From Caulobacter sp. (GTDB lineage: Bacteria; Pseudomonadota; Alphaproteobacteria; Caulobacterales; Caulobacteraceae), in assembly GCA_028291055.1 (NCBI GenBank), contig JAQGIP010000051.1, positions 1 to 64,000 on the forward strand: DNA of 64,000 nucleotides. Reading direction: 5' to 3'. The translations under genes were made by a program, and so were the position numbers. Shown in pieces: positions 49,922 through 58,564 of this stretch; position 1 is the first letter of the stretch, and the number at the start of each line of letters is the position of its first letter. The notes beneath the pieces are model-generated. The model was not told where the DNA came from and ran no database searches. It saw only the letters and a list, made by a program, of their open reading frames with translations.

Positions 49922-50683
49922 CTAGCGGCGCGCCCGCGCATACTCCCGCTTCGCCGCCGCGACGTCGGACCGGAAGTCGCCGTTGGCCATCAGGCGGGTG
50001 ACCACGACCGTCGCCATCACGCGGCCGGCCTCCACGTCGCTGGGGAAGTGAACGCCGCAGATTTCGCGGCTGAGCCCATAGTCATAGGCCCGCGCCAGCA
50101 GCTGTTGCGCCCGCTCCGGCGCGACCTGGGCCAGGACCAGGGCAACGGCCCAGCCATAGGCCTCATGGCCGGAGGGGTAGGAGCTGCGATCTTCCGGTTC
50201 GGCCACCGGGGCCGGCGCGGCGGTTTCGCCGCAGACGCGGGTCAGCTGGTAGCGCTGATAGGGGCGCAGGCGCGCGAAGACCTTCTTGGCCGCGAAGGTG
50301 GGCGTGGAGACGTCGCGCATGACCCGGTTCAGCAGATGCACCAGGCGCGGCGCGTGCGCGCGATCGATGGGGCCGCCGAACGCCTCATCGAAGCGGGGAT
50401 AGACGAAGGCGTCGTCGTCGTTGGCCGTCTTCCACCGCTCGGGCGACACATCGCTCTGCAGGGCCATGATCGCGGCGACATCGATCCTGTCCTCCACCGA
50501 GCCCACCTCCGGCGGTCCGGGCAGCAGGACGCGGTAGTCCACGAGGCCCGGGGCCAGGTAGCCGACCGCCGGATGCTCGCCGGCCGGCGGGGCCGTCGAT
50601 TCGCGCTGCTGAGCCGGCGCGGCGACCGGCGCGGCGAGCACCAGGGCCAGGGCGGCGGCGAAGGCCGGAAGGAAGGGTCTCAT
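49922..50683 (-). CDS. Class A (PhoN/PAP2-type) acid phosphatase
   Basis: A 253-aa secreted phosphatase. Residues 1-25 are a signal peptide (FLPAFAAALALVLAAPVAAP). The PAP2 triad is present: KKVFARLRPYQRY (KxxxxxxRP), RSSYPSGHEAYGWAVAL (PSGH) and LSREICGVHFPSDVEAGRVM (SRxxxxxHxxxD). It hydrolyses phosphomonoesters in the periplasm through a phospho-His intermediate. ATG 50683 is used. Upstream, at 50794, is a copy of the palindrome shared with the catabolic cluster. Confidence 0.9.
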   Translation of the reverse strand: MRPFLPAFAAALALVLAAPVAAPAQQRESTAPPAGEHPAVGYLAPGLVDYRVLLPGPPEVGSVEDRIDVAAIMALQSDVSPERWKTANDDDAFVYPRFDEAFGGPIDRAHAPRLVHLLNRVMRDVSTPTFAAKKVFARLRPYQRYQLTRVCGETAAPAPVAEPEDRSSYPSGHEAYGWAVALVLAQVAPERAQQLLARAYDYGLSREICGVHFPSDVEAGRVMATVVVTRLMANGDFRSDVAAAKREYARARR

Positions 50684-50793
50684 CGCATGCGTCCCCGAAG
50701 ACCCGCGAAAACAGCGCGGACGGGGATCGTAGGCCGGGCCGCCGTGCGGGGCTACGGCGATCGCGGCGCGAGCGTCACCCGGACCCGCTCCGC

Positions 50794-50807
50794 TGGACGC
50801 TTGTCCA
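50794..50807. promoter_or_regulatory. TGGACG-N2-YGTCCA palindrome, candidate TetR operator
   Basis: TGGACGCTTGTCCA differs at one position of the half-sites from the copies at 57569 and 59653. It lies 110 bp upstream of the acid phosphatase start. The following 50808-51104 contains no supported gene, only AT-rich stretches such as TATTTATATCTCATCATAAG near 50893-50912. Confidence 0.5.
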
Positions 50808-51104
50808 GGTTTATGAGTTGCCACGCGTCAGGCTGAAAATACATTACGGGCACCGCGGAAGGAGTTTCGCCGCACATGCGGCGACCGCGCCCGTATTTAT
50901 ATCTCATCATAAGAATACGCCGTGCAAAGCGGCTGGTCTGGGAGGCGACGTGAGTGGATTAATTCATACAGACGCCGCTCCATTATTACGCGTCACGTCG
51001 ATCTCTTCTCGCCATGTCGGCGGTCCGATCTCAATAGGGCTCACACACAATTCACGACGCCGTAGACCGGCGCGGTTCGCGCGCGCGGTGACCGATCAGC
51101 CGCC

Positions 51105-51758
51105 CTACGCCTGCTTGGCCCTGGCGATGCTGGCGACCATGGCCTCCACGCCGCCGGCCGTGAAATCGACCAGCAGGCGGGTCAGCTCGTCCCCCTGCAA
51201 GGTGTCCTGCAGGTGCAACAGGCGGCTGTACCGGTTGTCGATCAATTGCCAGGAGTACAGCGAGCCGACCGAGAAGGAGAAGGCCCAGACCGCCTCCTCG
51301 CGGGTCAGGGTCGGACAGGCCCGCATCAGGGCGTCGATCCATTCGGGCAGGAAGGTGTCCCATTTGATCGAGCGCAGCATGTCCTGGTCCAGACCATTGG
51401 GCGTGGGCCAGCTGCTCAGCATTTTCGGCCCCAGCCGCGGTTCGGGCGAGACGCTGCGCGAGCGCTTGACCACCGGCTCGATCAGCGCGTGCAGCACCGC
51501 GTGCAGGCTGACCTCTCCGTCCGGCGCCTCCAGGGCCTTCATCAGCTGCTCGCGCCGCTCGTCGTGCAGGCCGCGCCAGGCCCCCAGGTACACCGCCAGG
51601 TACAGCTCGCTCTTGGAGCCAAAATACATGTGGATGGTCGACAGCGGCACGCCCGCCTTGGTGGCGATATCGCGCAGCGACGCGCCCTCGAAACCACGCT
51701 CGGCGAACAGCTCCAGGGCGCTGGCCATCAGCGCGTCGATCGAGACGACCTTGGACAT
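51105..51758 (-). CDS. TetR family regulator (cluster left end)
   Basis: A 217-aa TetR-type repressor. The N-terminal HTH is ALELFAERGFEGASLRDIAT then KAGVPLSTIHMYFGSKSELY, and the ligand-binding part carries AVWAFSFSVGSLYSWQLIDN. It closely resembles the TetR at 61153-61815 in both domains (GASLRDIA..A..PLSTI.MYFG.KS.L and the AVW.FSF..G.LYSW...DNRY block), suggesting duplicates that sense related ligands. It is divergent from the FAH-cupin-acyl-CoA synthetase operon, so it probably represses it. ATG 51758 is used. Confidence 0.9.
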   Translation of the reverse strand: MSKVVSIDALMASALELFAERGFEGASLRDIATKAGVPLSTIHMYFGSKSELYLAVYLGAWRGLHDERREQLMKALEAPDGEVSLHAVLHALIEPVVKRSRSVSPEPRLGPKMLSSWPTPNGLDQDMLRSIKWDTFLPEWIDALMRACPTLTREEAVWAFSFSVGSLYSWQLIDNRYSRLLHLQDTLQGDELTRLLVDFTAGGVEAMVASIARAKQA

Positions 51759-51866
51759 CACAACTCCGCCACGCCGCCGGCGCGCAACCTGCGCCGCCTC
51801 GCGTCCCCCTCCTTATCCGATCTCAAACCGCACTTCACCGTCCATCCCCGAAAGGCGCCCCCTGCC

Positions 51867-52844
51867 ATGAAACTCGTGACCTTCGACGCCGGCGACGGCC
51901 CCGCCCTGGGCGCTCTGCTGCCCAACGGCGACGTGCTGGGCCTGGCTTCCGCCGCCGCGCGCACCGGCGCCGACGGCGCGGCGCTGGGCTCCATGCAGGG
52001 CCTCATCGAGGCCGGCGAGCGGGCCTGGGACGGCGCGCGCGCCCTCATCGAGATGGCCCCCGCCGAGGCGGTCCATGGCCGCGCCGAGGCGCGGCTGCTG
52101 GCGCCCCTGCCCCGGCCCATCCGCCTGCGCGATTGCAGCCTGTTCCTGCAGCACATGGAAAAGGCGCTGATGAAGATGGCGTCCAACCTGGCCGAGACCG
52201 AGGCCGACCCCAAGGCCGCCTATGAGCGGCTGATGGCCACCGGCGACTACAGCCTGCTGCCCATCTTCAAGAACCAGATCGTCTACTACAACTCCGACCA
52301 CCTGGCGGTGAGCGGGCCGGAGACCGAGATCGTCTGGCCGCCCTATTCGGACTGGATGGATTTCGAACTGGAGTGGGCCTGCGTCATCGGCAAGCCCGCC
52401 CGCGACGCCACGGCCGCCAACGCGCGCAGCCACATCTTCGGCTACACCATCTTCAACGACTGGTCGGCGCGCGACGTGCAGCTTCCGATCATGCAGGCCA
52501 AGCTGGGCCCGGGCGAAGGCAAGGACTTCGAGCTGGGCAACGGCCTGGGCCCCTGCATCGCCACCCCGGACGAATTTCCCGACCCCTACAACCTGACCAT
52601 GACCGCCAAGGTCAACGGCGAGGAATGGTCGCGGGGTTCGACCTCGACCATGCACCACAGCTTCGACGACGCCGTCGTCCAGTTCAGCCGCGCCAAGACG
52701 CTGCACGCCGGCGAGGTGATCGGTTCCGGCACCGTGCTCAGCGGCTGCGGCTTCGAGCTGGGCCGCAAGCTGGCCGCCAACGACGTCGTCGAGCTTGAGA
52801 TCGAAGGCATCGGCATCCTGCGCAACCGCGTCGTGCGTCGCTGA
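51867..52844 (+). CDS. Fumarylacetoacetate hydrolase family protein (first copy)
   Basis: A 325-aa FAH-fold enzyme: SLFLQHMEKALMKMASNLAE, PIFKNQIVYYNSDHLAVSGP, WPPYSDWMDFELEWACVIGK (metal ligands in DFELEW), HIFGYTIFNDWSARDVQLPI (second Asp region), GEGKDFELGNGLGPCIATPD and HAGEVIGSGTVLSGCGFELG. FAH proteins cleave C-C bonds in acylpyruvates, or act as hydratases or decarboxylases of ring-cleavage products. First gene of the operon FAH-cupin-acyl-CoA synthetase, divergent from tetR. ATG 51867 is the clear start. Confidence 0.9.
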   Translation: MKLVTFDAGDGPALGALLPNGDVLGLASAAARTGADGAALGSMQGLIEAGERAWDGARALIEMAPAEAVHGRAEARLLAPLPRPIRLRDCSLFLQHMEKALMKMASNLAETEADPKAAYERLMATGDYSLLPIFKNQIVYYNSDHLAVSGPETEIVWPPYSDWMDFELEWACVIGKPARDATAANARSHIFGYTIFNDWSARDVQLPIMQAKLGPGEGKDFELGNGLGPCIATPDEFPDPYNLTMTAKVNGEEWSRGSTSTMHHSFDDAVVQFSRAKTLHAGEVIGSGTVLSGCGFELGRKLAANDVVELEIEGIGILRNRVVRR

Positions 52845-52894
52845 CGCGCCCTCAATCCTCCCCTTTCCCAGTCAATCCAGAGAGTAGTTCAGCC

Positions 52895-53425
52895 ATGCAA
52901 GCCATCCGCCGCATCGTCACCGGCCACGACGCCCAGGGGCGTTCCAACATCACCTTCGCGGGCGACGCCCCCAACGTCCTGGACAGCCCCGCCTGGCCGG
53001 GTTCGCGGGTCACGGAGCTGTGGGTCACCGAAGAGATGCCCGTCGACAACAAGGGCGTGGTCGACCGCGGCCAGCGCACCATCCGCCACGATCCCGGCCC
53101 CGGCGGCACCATCTTCCGCGTGGTGGAGATCCCGCCCGAATCCAAGACCACCATCGATGTGAAGGCCGCCTTCGAGGCCCTGGGCAGCACCAATGTCCCC
53201 ACCGCCGAGGACAGCGCCAAGCATCCCAGCATGCACGCCACCCATTCGGTGGACTATCTGGTGGTGATCTCCGGCGAGATGCACATGCTGATGGAGGACG
53301 GCGAAATCCTGCTGAAGGCCGGCGACTGCATCGTGCAGCGCGGGACCAAGCATGCCTGGGCCAACCGGGGCGACGTGCCCTGCGTCATGGCCGCCATCCT
53401 GGTCGACGCCCACCCCGCCGTCTGA
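52895..53425 (+). CDS. Cupin domain protein
   Basis: A 176-aa single-domain cupin: RRIVTGHDAQGRSNITFAGD, GGTIFRVVEIPPESKTTIDV, SMHATHSVDYLVVISGEMHM (first motif with His residues and Glu), LMEDGEILLKAGDCIVQRGT and KHAWANRGDVPCVMAAILVD (second motif with His). It could be a dioxygenase, isomerase or a binding protein. Its place 50 bp after FAH and 21 bp before an acyl-CoA synthetase points to a step in the same catabolic route. Confidence 0.85.
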   Translation: MQAIRRIVTGHDAQGRSNITFAGDAPNVLDSPAWPGSRVTELWVTEEMPVDNKGVVDRGQRTIRHDPGPGGTIFRVVEIPPESKTTIDVKAAFEALGSTNVPTAEDSAKHPSMHATHSVDYLVVISGEMHMLMEDGEILLKAGDCIVQRGTKHAWANRGDVPCVMAAILVDAHPAV

Positions 53426-53446
53426 GTCAGCTGGAAGTCACCCCGC

Positions 53447-54991
53447 GTGCGCATCATCGACTATTTCCGCCAGGGCCTGCGTCACGGCCCTGATCGTGCA
53501 GCCTTCATCGAGGGCGAGCGTGTCGTCTCCTGGGGCGAGGCGGCGGAAACGGTCGAGCGCATGGCCGGCGCCCTGGCCGCGGCGGGGCTCAGCGCCTCGT
53601 CGCGGATCGGCGTCTACAGTCCCAACGACGCCATGGCCTTCACCGCCATCCTGGCCAGCTTCCGGCTGGGCTCGGTGTGGGCCCCGATCAATGCCAGGAA
53701 CACCCTGGAGGCCAACCGCCACTGGCTGCGGCTGATGGCCTGCAACGCGTTGATCTACCACAGCAGCCTCGAGGCCGAGGCGCTGGAGCTGGGCGCCCTG
53801 CTGGAGGCGCCGGCCCTGCTGGTCTGCCTGGACCGCCCGGGACCGGGCGCCATTCCCTCTCTCGACCAATTCCTGGCGGCCGACGCCCCGCCCGCGCCCG
53901 AGCCGCCCGACGGCGACGATGTCATCGCCAGCGTCTTTCCCACCGGCGGCACCACGGGTCTGTCGAAGGCGGCCGAATGGTCGCTGCAGACCTGGGAGAC
54001 GTTGATCTCCACCTTCTGGCAGTGCCTGCCCTGCGCCACGCCGCCCGTGCATCTGGTGGCCGGTCCGATGACCCATGCGGCCGGCGTACTGGCCCTGTGT
54101 TCCCTGCCCGGCGGCGCGACCAACGTCATCCTGGCCAAGGCCGATCCCGGCGCGATCCTGGAGGCGATCGAGCGCCACGGGGTCACCCACATCTACCTGC
54201 CGCCCACCCTGATCTACAGCCTGCTCGACCATCCGGACGCACGGGCGCGCGACTACAGCGCGCTGAAATACCTGGTGGTCGCCGCCTCCCCCATCGCGCC
54301 GGCCAAGCTGCGCGAGGCGATGGAGGTGTTCGGGGCGGTGGTCTGCCAGTCGTATGGCCAGGCCGAGGCGCCGATGTTCCTGACCTTCCTGTCCACCACC
54401 GAGCTGATGGCCGGCGGGCCCGAGCGCTGGGCCAGCTGCGGCCGCGCCACCCTGGCCACCCGGGTGGAGATCATGGACGACGACGGCCAGCTCCTGGAGC
54501 CTGGCCAACGCGGCGAGATCGTCGCCCGAGGCCATCTGGTCACGCCCGGCTATCACAAGAATCCAGAAGCCACCGCCGAGGTGCGCCAGCACGGCTGGCA
54601 CCACACCGGCGACATCGGCTACCGCGACGCGGCGGGCTTCGTCTTCATCGTCGACCGCGCCAAGGACATGATCATCACCGGCGGTTTCAACGTCTTCTCC
54701 GCCGAGGTGGAGCAGGTGATCCTGAGCCACCCGAGCGTGCGCGAATGCGCGGTGGTCGGCGTGCCCGATCCCAAGTGGGGCGAGGCCGTCAAGGCCGTCG
54801 TCGAGCTGAAGGACGGGGCCCGGGCCGACCCCGCCGGGATCATCGCCCTGGTGAAGCAGCAGATGGGCAGCGTGCACGCGCCCAAGAGCGTGGAGTTCTG
54901 GGCCGAGTTGCCCCGCAGCGCCGCCGGCAAGGTGCTCAAACGCGACATCCGCGCCGGCTTCTGGGCCGGGCGGGACCGGGCGATCGGGTAG
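53447..54991 (+). CDS. AMP-binding acyl-CoA synthetase
   Basis: A 514-aa ANL-superfamily ligase: FPTGGTTGLSKAAEWSLQTW (P-loop), GVTHIYLPPTLIYSLLDHPD, VCQSYGQAEAPMFLTFLSTT (YGQAE), HHTGDIGYRDAAGFVFIVDR (TGD...), AKDMIITGGFNVFSAEVEQV and PRSAAGKVLKRDIR with the catalytic Lys. It activates a carboxylic acid as acyl-AMP and then CoA thioester. The start is GTG 53447. Last gene of the plus operon, followed by a long inverted repeat. The acid is unknown, probably an aromatic or branched acid handled by the neighbours. Confidence 0.9.
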   Translation: MRIIDYFRQGLRHGPDRAAFIEGERVVSWGEAAETVERMAGALAAAGLSASSRIGVYSPNDAMAFTAILASFRLGSVWAPINARNTLEANRHWLRLMACNALIYHSSLEAEALELGALLEAPALLVCLDRPGPGAIPSLDQFLAADAPPAPEPPDGDDVIASVFPTGGTTGLSKAAEWSLQTWETLISTFWQCLPCATPPVHLVAGPMTHAAGVLALCSLPGGATNVILAKADPGAILEAIERHGVTHIYLPPTLIYSLLDHPDARARDYSALKYLVVAASPIAPAKLREAMEVFGAVVCQSYGQAEAPMFLTFLSTTELMAGGPERWASCGRATLATRVEIMDDDGQLLEPGQRGEIVARGHLVTPGYHKNPEATAEVRQHGWHHTGDIGYRDAAGFVFIVDRAKDMIITGGFNVFSAEVEQVILSHPSVRECAVVGVPDPKWGEAVKAVVELKDGARADPAGIIALVKQQMGSVHAPKSVEFWAELPRSAAGKVLKRDIRAGFWAGRDRAIG

Positions 54992-54993
54992 CA

Positions 54994-55185
54994 CTCTTTC
55001 CCTCCCCCGATTGGGGGAGGGTGACGAGCGCAGCGAGGCGGGTGGGCGGGCGCCCCCTAAACTCGATAGGTCGGTGCCGACTCATGTTTCGGACATTTGC
55101 ATCCCGTACGCCGCTTAGTGGGCGCCCGCCCACCCGGTCTCCGCTTCGCTGCGACCACCCTCCCCCAATCGGGGGAGGGAAAGAG
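54994..55185. repeat. Long inverted repeat with CCCTCCCCC-type hairpins
   Basis: The arms 54994-55055 and 55120-55185 pair over most of about 60 bp. Each outer end is itself a hairpin CCCTCCCCCGATTGGGGGAGGG, and the inner ends are GGGCGCCC-rich. It separates the convergent acyl-CoA synthetase and TonB-receptor genes and may terminate transcription both ways. I recall similar elements between genes across Caulobacterales. Confidence 0.75.
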
Positions 55186-55249
55186 CTCCACGCAAAAACG
55201 GCCGCCGGGGTTTCCCCCGGCGGCCGCCAGTCTGCAGTGCTGAAGGGCC

Positions 55250-57436
55250 TTAGAAGTTCAGCCGCAACGCCACGCCATAGGTGGTCGGATCGCCCGGGAC
55301 GCCGAGCCCGGTGACGCCCGAGACGGCGATGTTGCGGTAGTATTCCTCGCCGCCGAGGTTCTTGCCCCACACCGCCACTTCCCAGTTGGCCTGGGCCGGT
55401 GAGTAGGTCAGGCGCGCATTCACCAGGCCGTAGCCCGGCTGATAGACGCCCGGCAGCGCGGTGTTGGCCGTGTCGAAGAAGACCTCCGACTGGTAGGTGT
55501 ATTCCGCCCGCGCGGTCAGCCCGCCGCTCTCGCCGAGGTCGAAGGTGTATTCGGCGGCGTAGGAGCCGGTGTAGTCGGGCGAGCGCAGCTGGGACTTGCC
55601 CGCGAAGCTGACGCCGTTGCTGTCGAACTTGGTGAAGCGCGCCCGCTGGAAGGTGGCGTTGGCCTCCAGCCGCAGGCCGGTGACCGGCATGGCCGTCAGC
55701 GCGATGTCCACCCCGTCGGTCTTGGTGCGCCCGGCGTTGTCGATGACGTTGTTGCTGACCCCGGCGGTGACCACGGTGCGCAGGATCTGCTGGTTGGTGA
55801 CCTCGGCGCGGAACACCGAGACGTTGGCGCGCAGGCGGCGGTCGAACCACTCGCTCTTGATGCCGGCTTCATAGGAGTTGACCCGCTCCGGCGCGAAGGG
55901 CACGGCCGCCAGGGCCGCCGTCACCGGCAGCAGGGTCTGGAAGCCGCCGCTCTTGAAGCCCCGGCGATAGGAGGCATAGAGCAGCACGCTGGGCGCGACC
56001 TGGTAGTTGACGCCGAAGGACGGGTCGAAGGACGACCAGCTGGCGCTGGGGTCGACCGTATAGGGAACCCCGCCGAAGCGCTGGACCAGGCGGTTGTCCT
56101 CCTTATGGTCGTTGGTATAGCGGCCACCGGCGGTGACGCTGAGTTCCGGCGTCAGGTCATAGGTCAGCTGGGCGAAGGCCGCATAGCTCTCGGTCTTGAT
56201 GGCGTTCCGGTCGATGCTGGTGGTGTTGCGGAAGGCGACGGTGGCGAAGTTGGGGCCGGCGAGGACCGTGTCCTGCCGATGGGTGGTGTTGTTGTAGTAG
56301 TAGACGCCGGCCAGCCAGTGCAGCTGGTTCCAGTCGTTGCTCAGGCGCAGTTCCTGGCTGAACGACTTGTCGTGCTCGTTGCTGTTGAGCTGGTAGGAGG
56401 CCAGGATGGTGCCGTCCTGGTCCTGGACCCGGTCGAAGCTGTTGGAACGGTAGGCGCTGATCGAGGTCAGCTTGCCCAGGGGCGTGGTCATTTCCAGACG
56501 GCCGGTGACGCCGAACACGTCCTGGTTCTCGTGGCCGTCTACATTGTAGAAGTGGTTGTAGAAGCTCTCGCCGGCCGGCAGCAGCGGCAGATCGGCGGCG
56601 GCGACGAAGGCGGCCTTGGAGGCCGAGGCCAGGAACTGGTTGGTCATGCCGTTGCGCGCACTGAGCGCGTCGGCCGACAGCAGGAAGGTGGCGTTGTCGC
56701 CGACGAACTCCAGCTGGGCGCGGCCGCCGGCGCTGTGGATGTCGCCGGGATCGTCGCCGCCCGCCAGGTTATGGGTGTAGGAACCGTGTTCCTTCAGCGC
56801 GCCGGAGATGCGGAACAGCACCTTGCCGTCCGCCGTCAGCGGGCCGGTGACCGTGGCGCGGCCGGTGTAGGCGCCGTAGTTGCCGGCGTCGACGGCGAAG
56901 GCGCCGTTGAAGTCGGCGTCCGGGCGCTTGGTGGTGATGCTGATGGCGCCGGCCGCGGCGTTACGGCCGAACAGCGTGCCCTGCGGCCCTTTCAGGACCT
57001 CCACGCGGGCTACGTCGAACAGGTCGAACTGCAGGCCGGCGGTGCCGGTGATGTAGACCTCGTCCACGAAGAAGGCCACGGAAGGGTCGGAGCCGCTGTC
57101 GATCTGGTTGGTGCCGCTGCCGCGCATGTAGGTGTAGCTGACGAAGCCCGAGCCCACCGTCGACATGGTCAGGCCCGGCGCATAGCGCTGGATGGAGTCC
57201 AGCGAGGTGACGCCCGAGCGGGTCAGGGCCCCTTCGTTGAGGGCGGTGATCGAGATCGGCACCTTCTGCAGGTTTTCCGACTTCTTCTGCGCGGTGACGA
57301 TGACCTCTTCGACCTGCGAGGCCTGAGCGGGGGCCGGGGCCTGGGCCGCGTCGTCGGCGGCATGGGCGACGCCGATCGCGCTGACGCTGTAGAGAACAGC
57401 AATACTCGCGCCATACATCAATGATTTTATCTTCAC
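55250..57436 (-). CDS. TonB-dependent receptor
   Basis: A 728-aa outer-membrane active transporter. Signal peptide residues 1-26 (KSLMYGASIAVLYSVSAIGV then AHA), TonB-box-like EEVIVTAQKKSENLQKVPIS, plug FVSYTYMRGSGTNQIDSGSD and VEVLKGPQGTLFGRNAAAGA, and a C-terminal barrel ending in YGVALRLNF (terminal Phe). Start: GTG 57436 with AGGAAAC just before it, because the signal peptide follows at once. It is of the sphingomonad/caulobacter type that imports carbohydrates or aromatics. With MBL-fold and FAH genes upstream on the same strand, it likely imports the cluster substrate. Confidence 0.92.
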   Translation of the reverse strand: MKIKSLMYGASIAVLYSVSAIGVAHAADDAAQAPAPAQASQVEEVIVTAQKKSENLQKVPISITALNEGALTRSGVTSLDSIQRYAPGLTMSTVGSGFVSYTYMRGSGTNQIDSGSDPSVAFFVDEVYITGTAGLQFDLFDVARVEVLKGPQGTLFGRNAAAGAISITTKRPDADFNGAFAVDAGNYGAYTGRATVTGPLTADGKVLFRISGALKEHGSYTHNLAGGDDPGDIHSAGGRAQLEFVGDNATFLLSADALSARNGMTNQFLASASKAAFVAAADLPLLPAGESFYNHFYNVDGHENQDVFGVTGRLEMTTPLGKLTSISAYRSNSFDRVQDQDGTILASYQLNSNEHDKSFSQELRLSNDWNQLHWLAGVYYYNNTTHRQDTVLAGPNFATVAFRNTTSIDRNAIKTESYAAFAQLTYDLTPELSVTAGGRYTNDHKEDNRLVQRFGGVPYTVDPSASWSSFDPSFGVNYQVAPSVLLYASYRRGFKSGGFQTLLPVTAALAAVPFAPERVNSYEAGIKSEWFDRRLRANVSVFRAEVTNQQILRTVVTAGVSNNVIDNAGRTKTDGVDIALTAMPVTGLRLEANATFQRARFTKFDSNGVSFAGKSQLRSPDYTGSYAAEYTFDLGESGGLTARAEYTYQSEVFFDTANTALPGVYQPGYGLVNARLTYSPAQANWEVAVWGKNLGGEEYYRNIAVSGVTGLGVPGDPTTYGVALRLNF

Positions 57437-57568
57437 GTTTCCTATCCCTCGAAGCCGTTCTTTATTGGACGTAAGCTCTCGCACCCGGGATAACCGGGAT
57501 ATCTAGCCGTCCATGTTGTTGTTGTACTGAGAGTGCTTTTCGAACCCGACTCTGGCAAGGCGCAAACA

Positions 57569-57582
57569 TGGACGCTCGTCCA
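57569..57582. promoter_or_regulatory. TGGACG-N2-CGTCCA palindrome upstream of TonB receptor
   Basis: TGGACGCTCGTCCA lies 133 bp upstream of the TonB receptor start, with a further half-site CGTCCA at 57509-57514. Same motif as 59653-59666. The gap 57437-57598 contains no gene. Confidence 0.6.
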
Positions 57583-57598
57583 GTCCGCGCCCCGCCCC

Positions 57599-58534
57599 TT
57601 ACTTGCCCTCCTGGAAGACCACGCGATTGCGCAGCCGTCCCAGGCCGGAGACCTCCATCTCGATGACGTCGCCATGCGCCAGCGGCTTGCCGAACTCCAG
57701 CCCGCTGCCGCCGCCCACCGTACCCGACGCGAAGAACTCGCCCGTGTGCAGGGTCTCGTCGATGGAGGCGTAGGCGATGATGTCGGCGAAACTGTGCAGC
57801 ATGTCGGCGCTGGACCCGCGGCACCGCTCCTCGCCGTTGACGCTGACCGTCATGGTGAGGGCGCCGGGGTCTGGAATCTCGTCGGCGGTGACCAGCCAGG
57901 GGCCCATCACATTGCCGGTGTCGAAATCCTTGCCCTTGGACGGGCCCAGCATGGCCGGCATCTCGCGGTACTGCTGGTCGCGGGCGCTGACGTCGTTGAA
58001 GATGCAGTAGCCGAAGATGTGGTCCCAGGCGTCCGCGGGGCTGATGTTCTTGCCCGAGCGGCCCAGGAAGACCCCGAACTCCAGCTCATAGTCCAGCCAC
58101 TCGCTATAGCGCGGCCGCACGATGTCGACGCCTGTGCCCACCACGCTGAAGCGGTTGGGCTTGTAGTAGACGGGGATGTCGCGGAACACCGACGACAGCA
58201 CGCCGGGCATGCTGTCGGCCTTGTCGCCCAGCACGATATGCTTGTTGGCGCGGGCCTGCAGCAGGTGCCTTTCGAAGGTCAGGCAGTCATACATCTGCTG
58301 CGGCACCGGCACCGGCGCCAGCAGGCGTACGGTGTCCAGCGAGCGCACGAAGGCGGGCGCCACGACCAGGGAGCGCGCCTCCTCCAGCGCCGCCTCCCCG
58401 CCGTCGATCAGCGACAGCATGTCTTCGAAGTGACGGGCCTGGCTGGCGGCCGTGAAGTCGCTGATCGCCGCCTCGCCGGGCAGCATGGCGCCGATGTGGG
58501 CGCCGTTATCGGTCGCGAAGGTTACGAGTTTCAC
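57599..58534 (-). CDS. Fumarylacetoacetate hydrolase family protein (second copy)
   Basis: A 311-aa FAH-fold enzyme: QMYDCLTFERHLLQARANKH, IPVYYKPNRFSVVGTGVDIV, RYSEWLDYELEFGVFLGRSG (metal ligands), HIFGYCIFNDVSARDQQYRE, SKGKDFDTGNVMGPWLVTAD and LHTGEFFASGTVGGGSGLEF. The N-terminus KLVTFATDNGAHIGAML parallels the first FAH (KLVTFDAGDGPALGALL), so the two are paralogues with different central loops and probably different substrates. It is co-directional with the MBL gene (30 bp downstream of it) and the TonB receptor. Confidence 0.9.
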   Translation of the reverse strand: MKLVTFATDNGAHIGAMLPGEAAISDFTAASQARHFEDMLSLIDGGEAALEEARSLVVAPAFVRSLDTVRLLAPVPVPQQMYDCLTFERHLLQARANKHIVLGDKADSMPGVLSSVFRDIPVYYKPNRFSVVGTGVDIVRPRYSEWLDYELEFGVFLGRSGKNISPADAWDHIFGYCIFNDVSARDQQYREMPAMLGPSKGKDFDTGNVMGPWLVTADEIPDPGALTMTVSVNGEERCRGSSADMLHSFADIIAYASIDETLHTGEFFASGTVGGGSGLEFGKPLAHGDVIEMEVSGLGRLRNRVVFQEGK

Positions 58535-58564
58535 CGGGTGAACTTTCTTTTGCAGGTCAAGGGC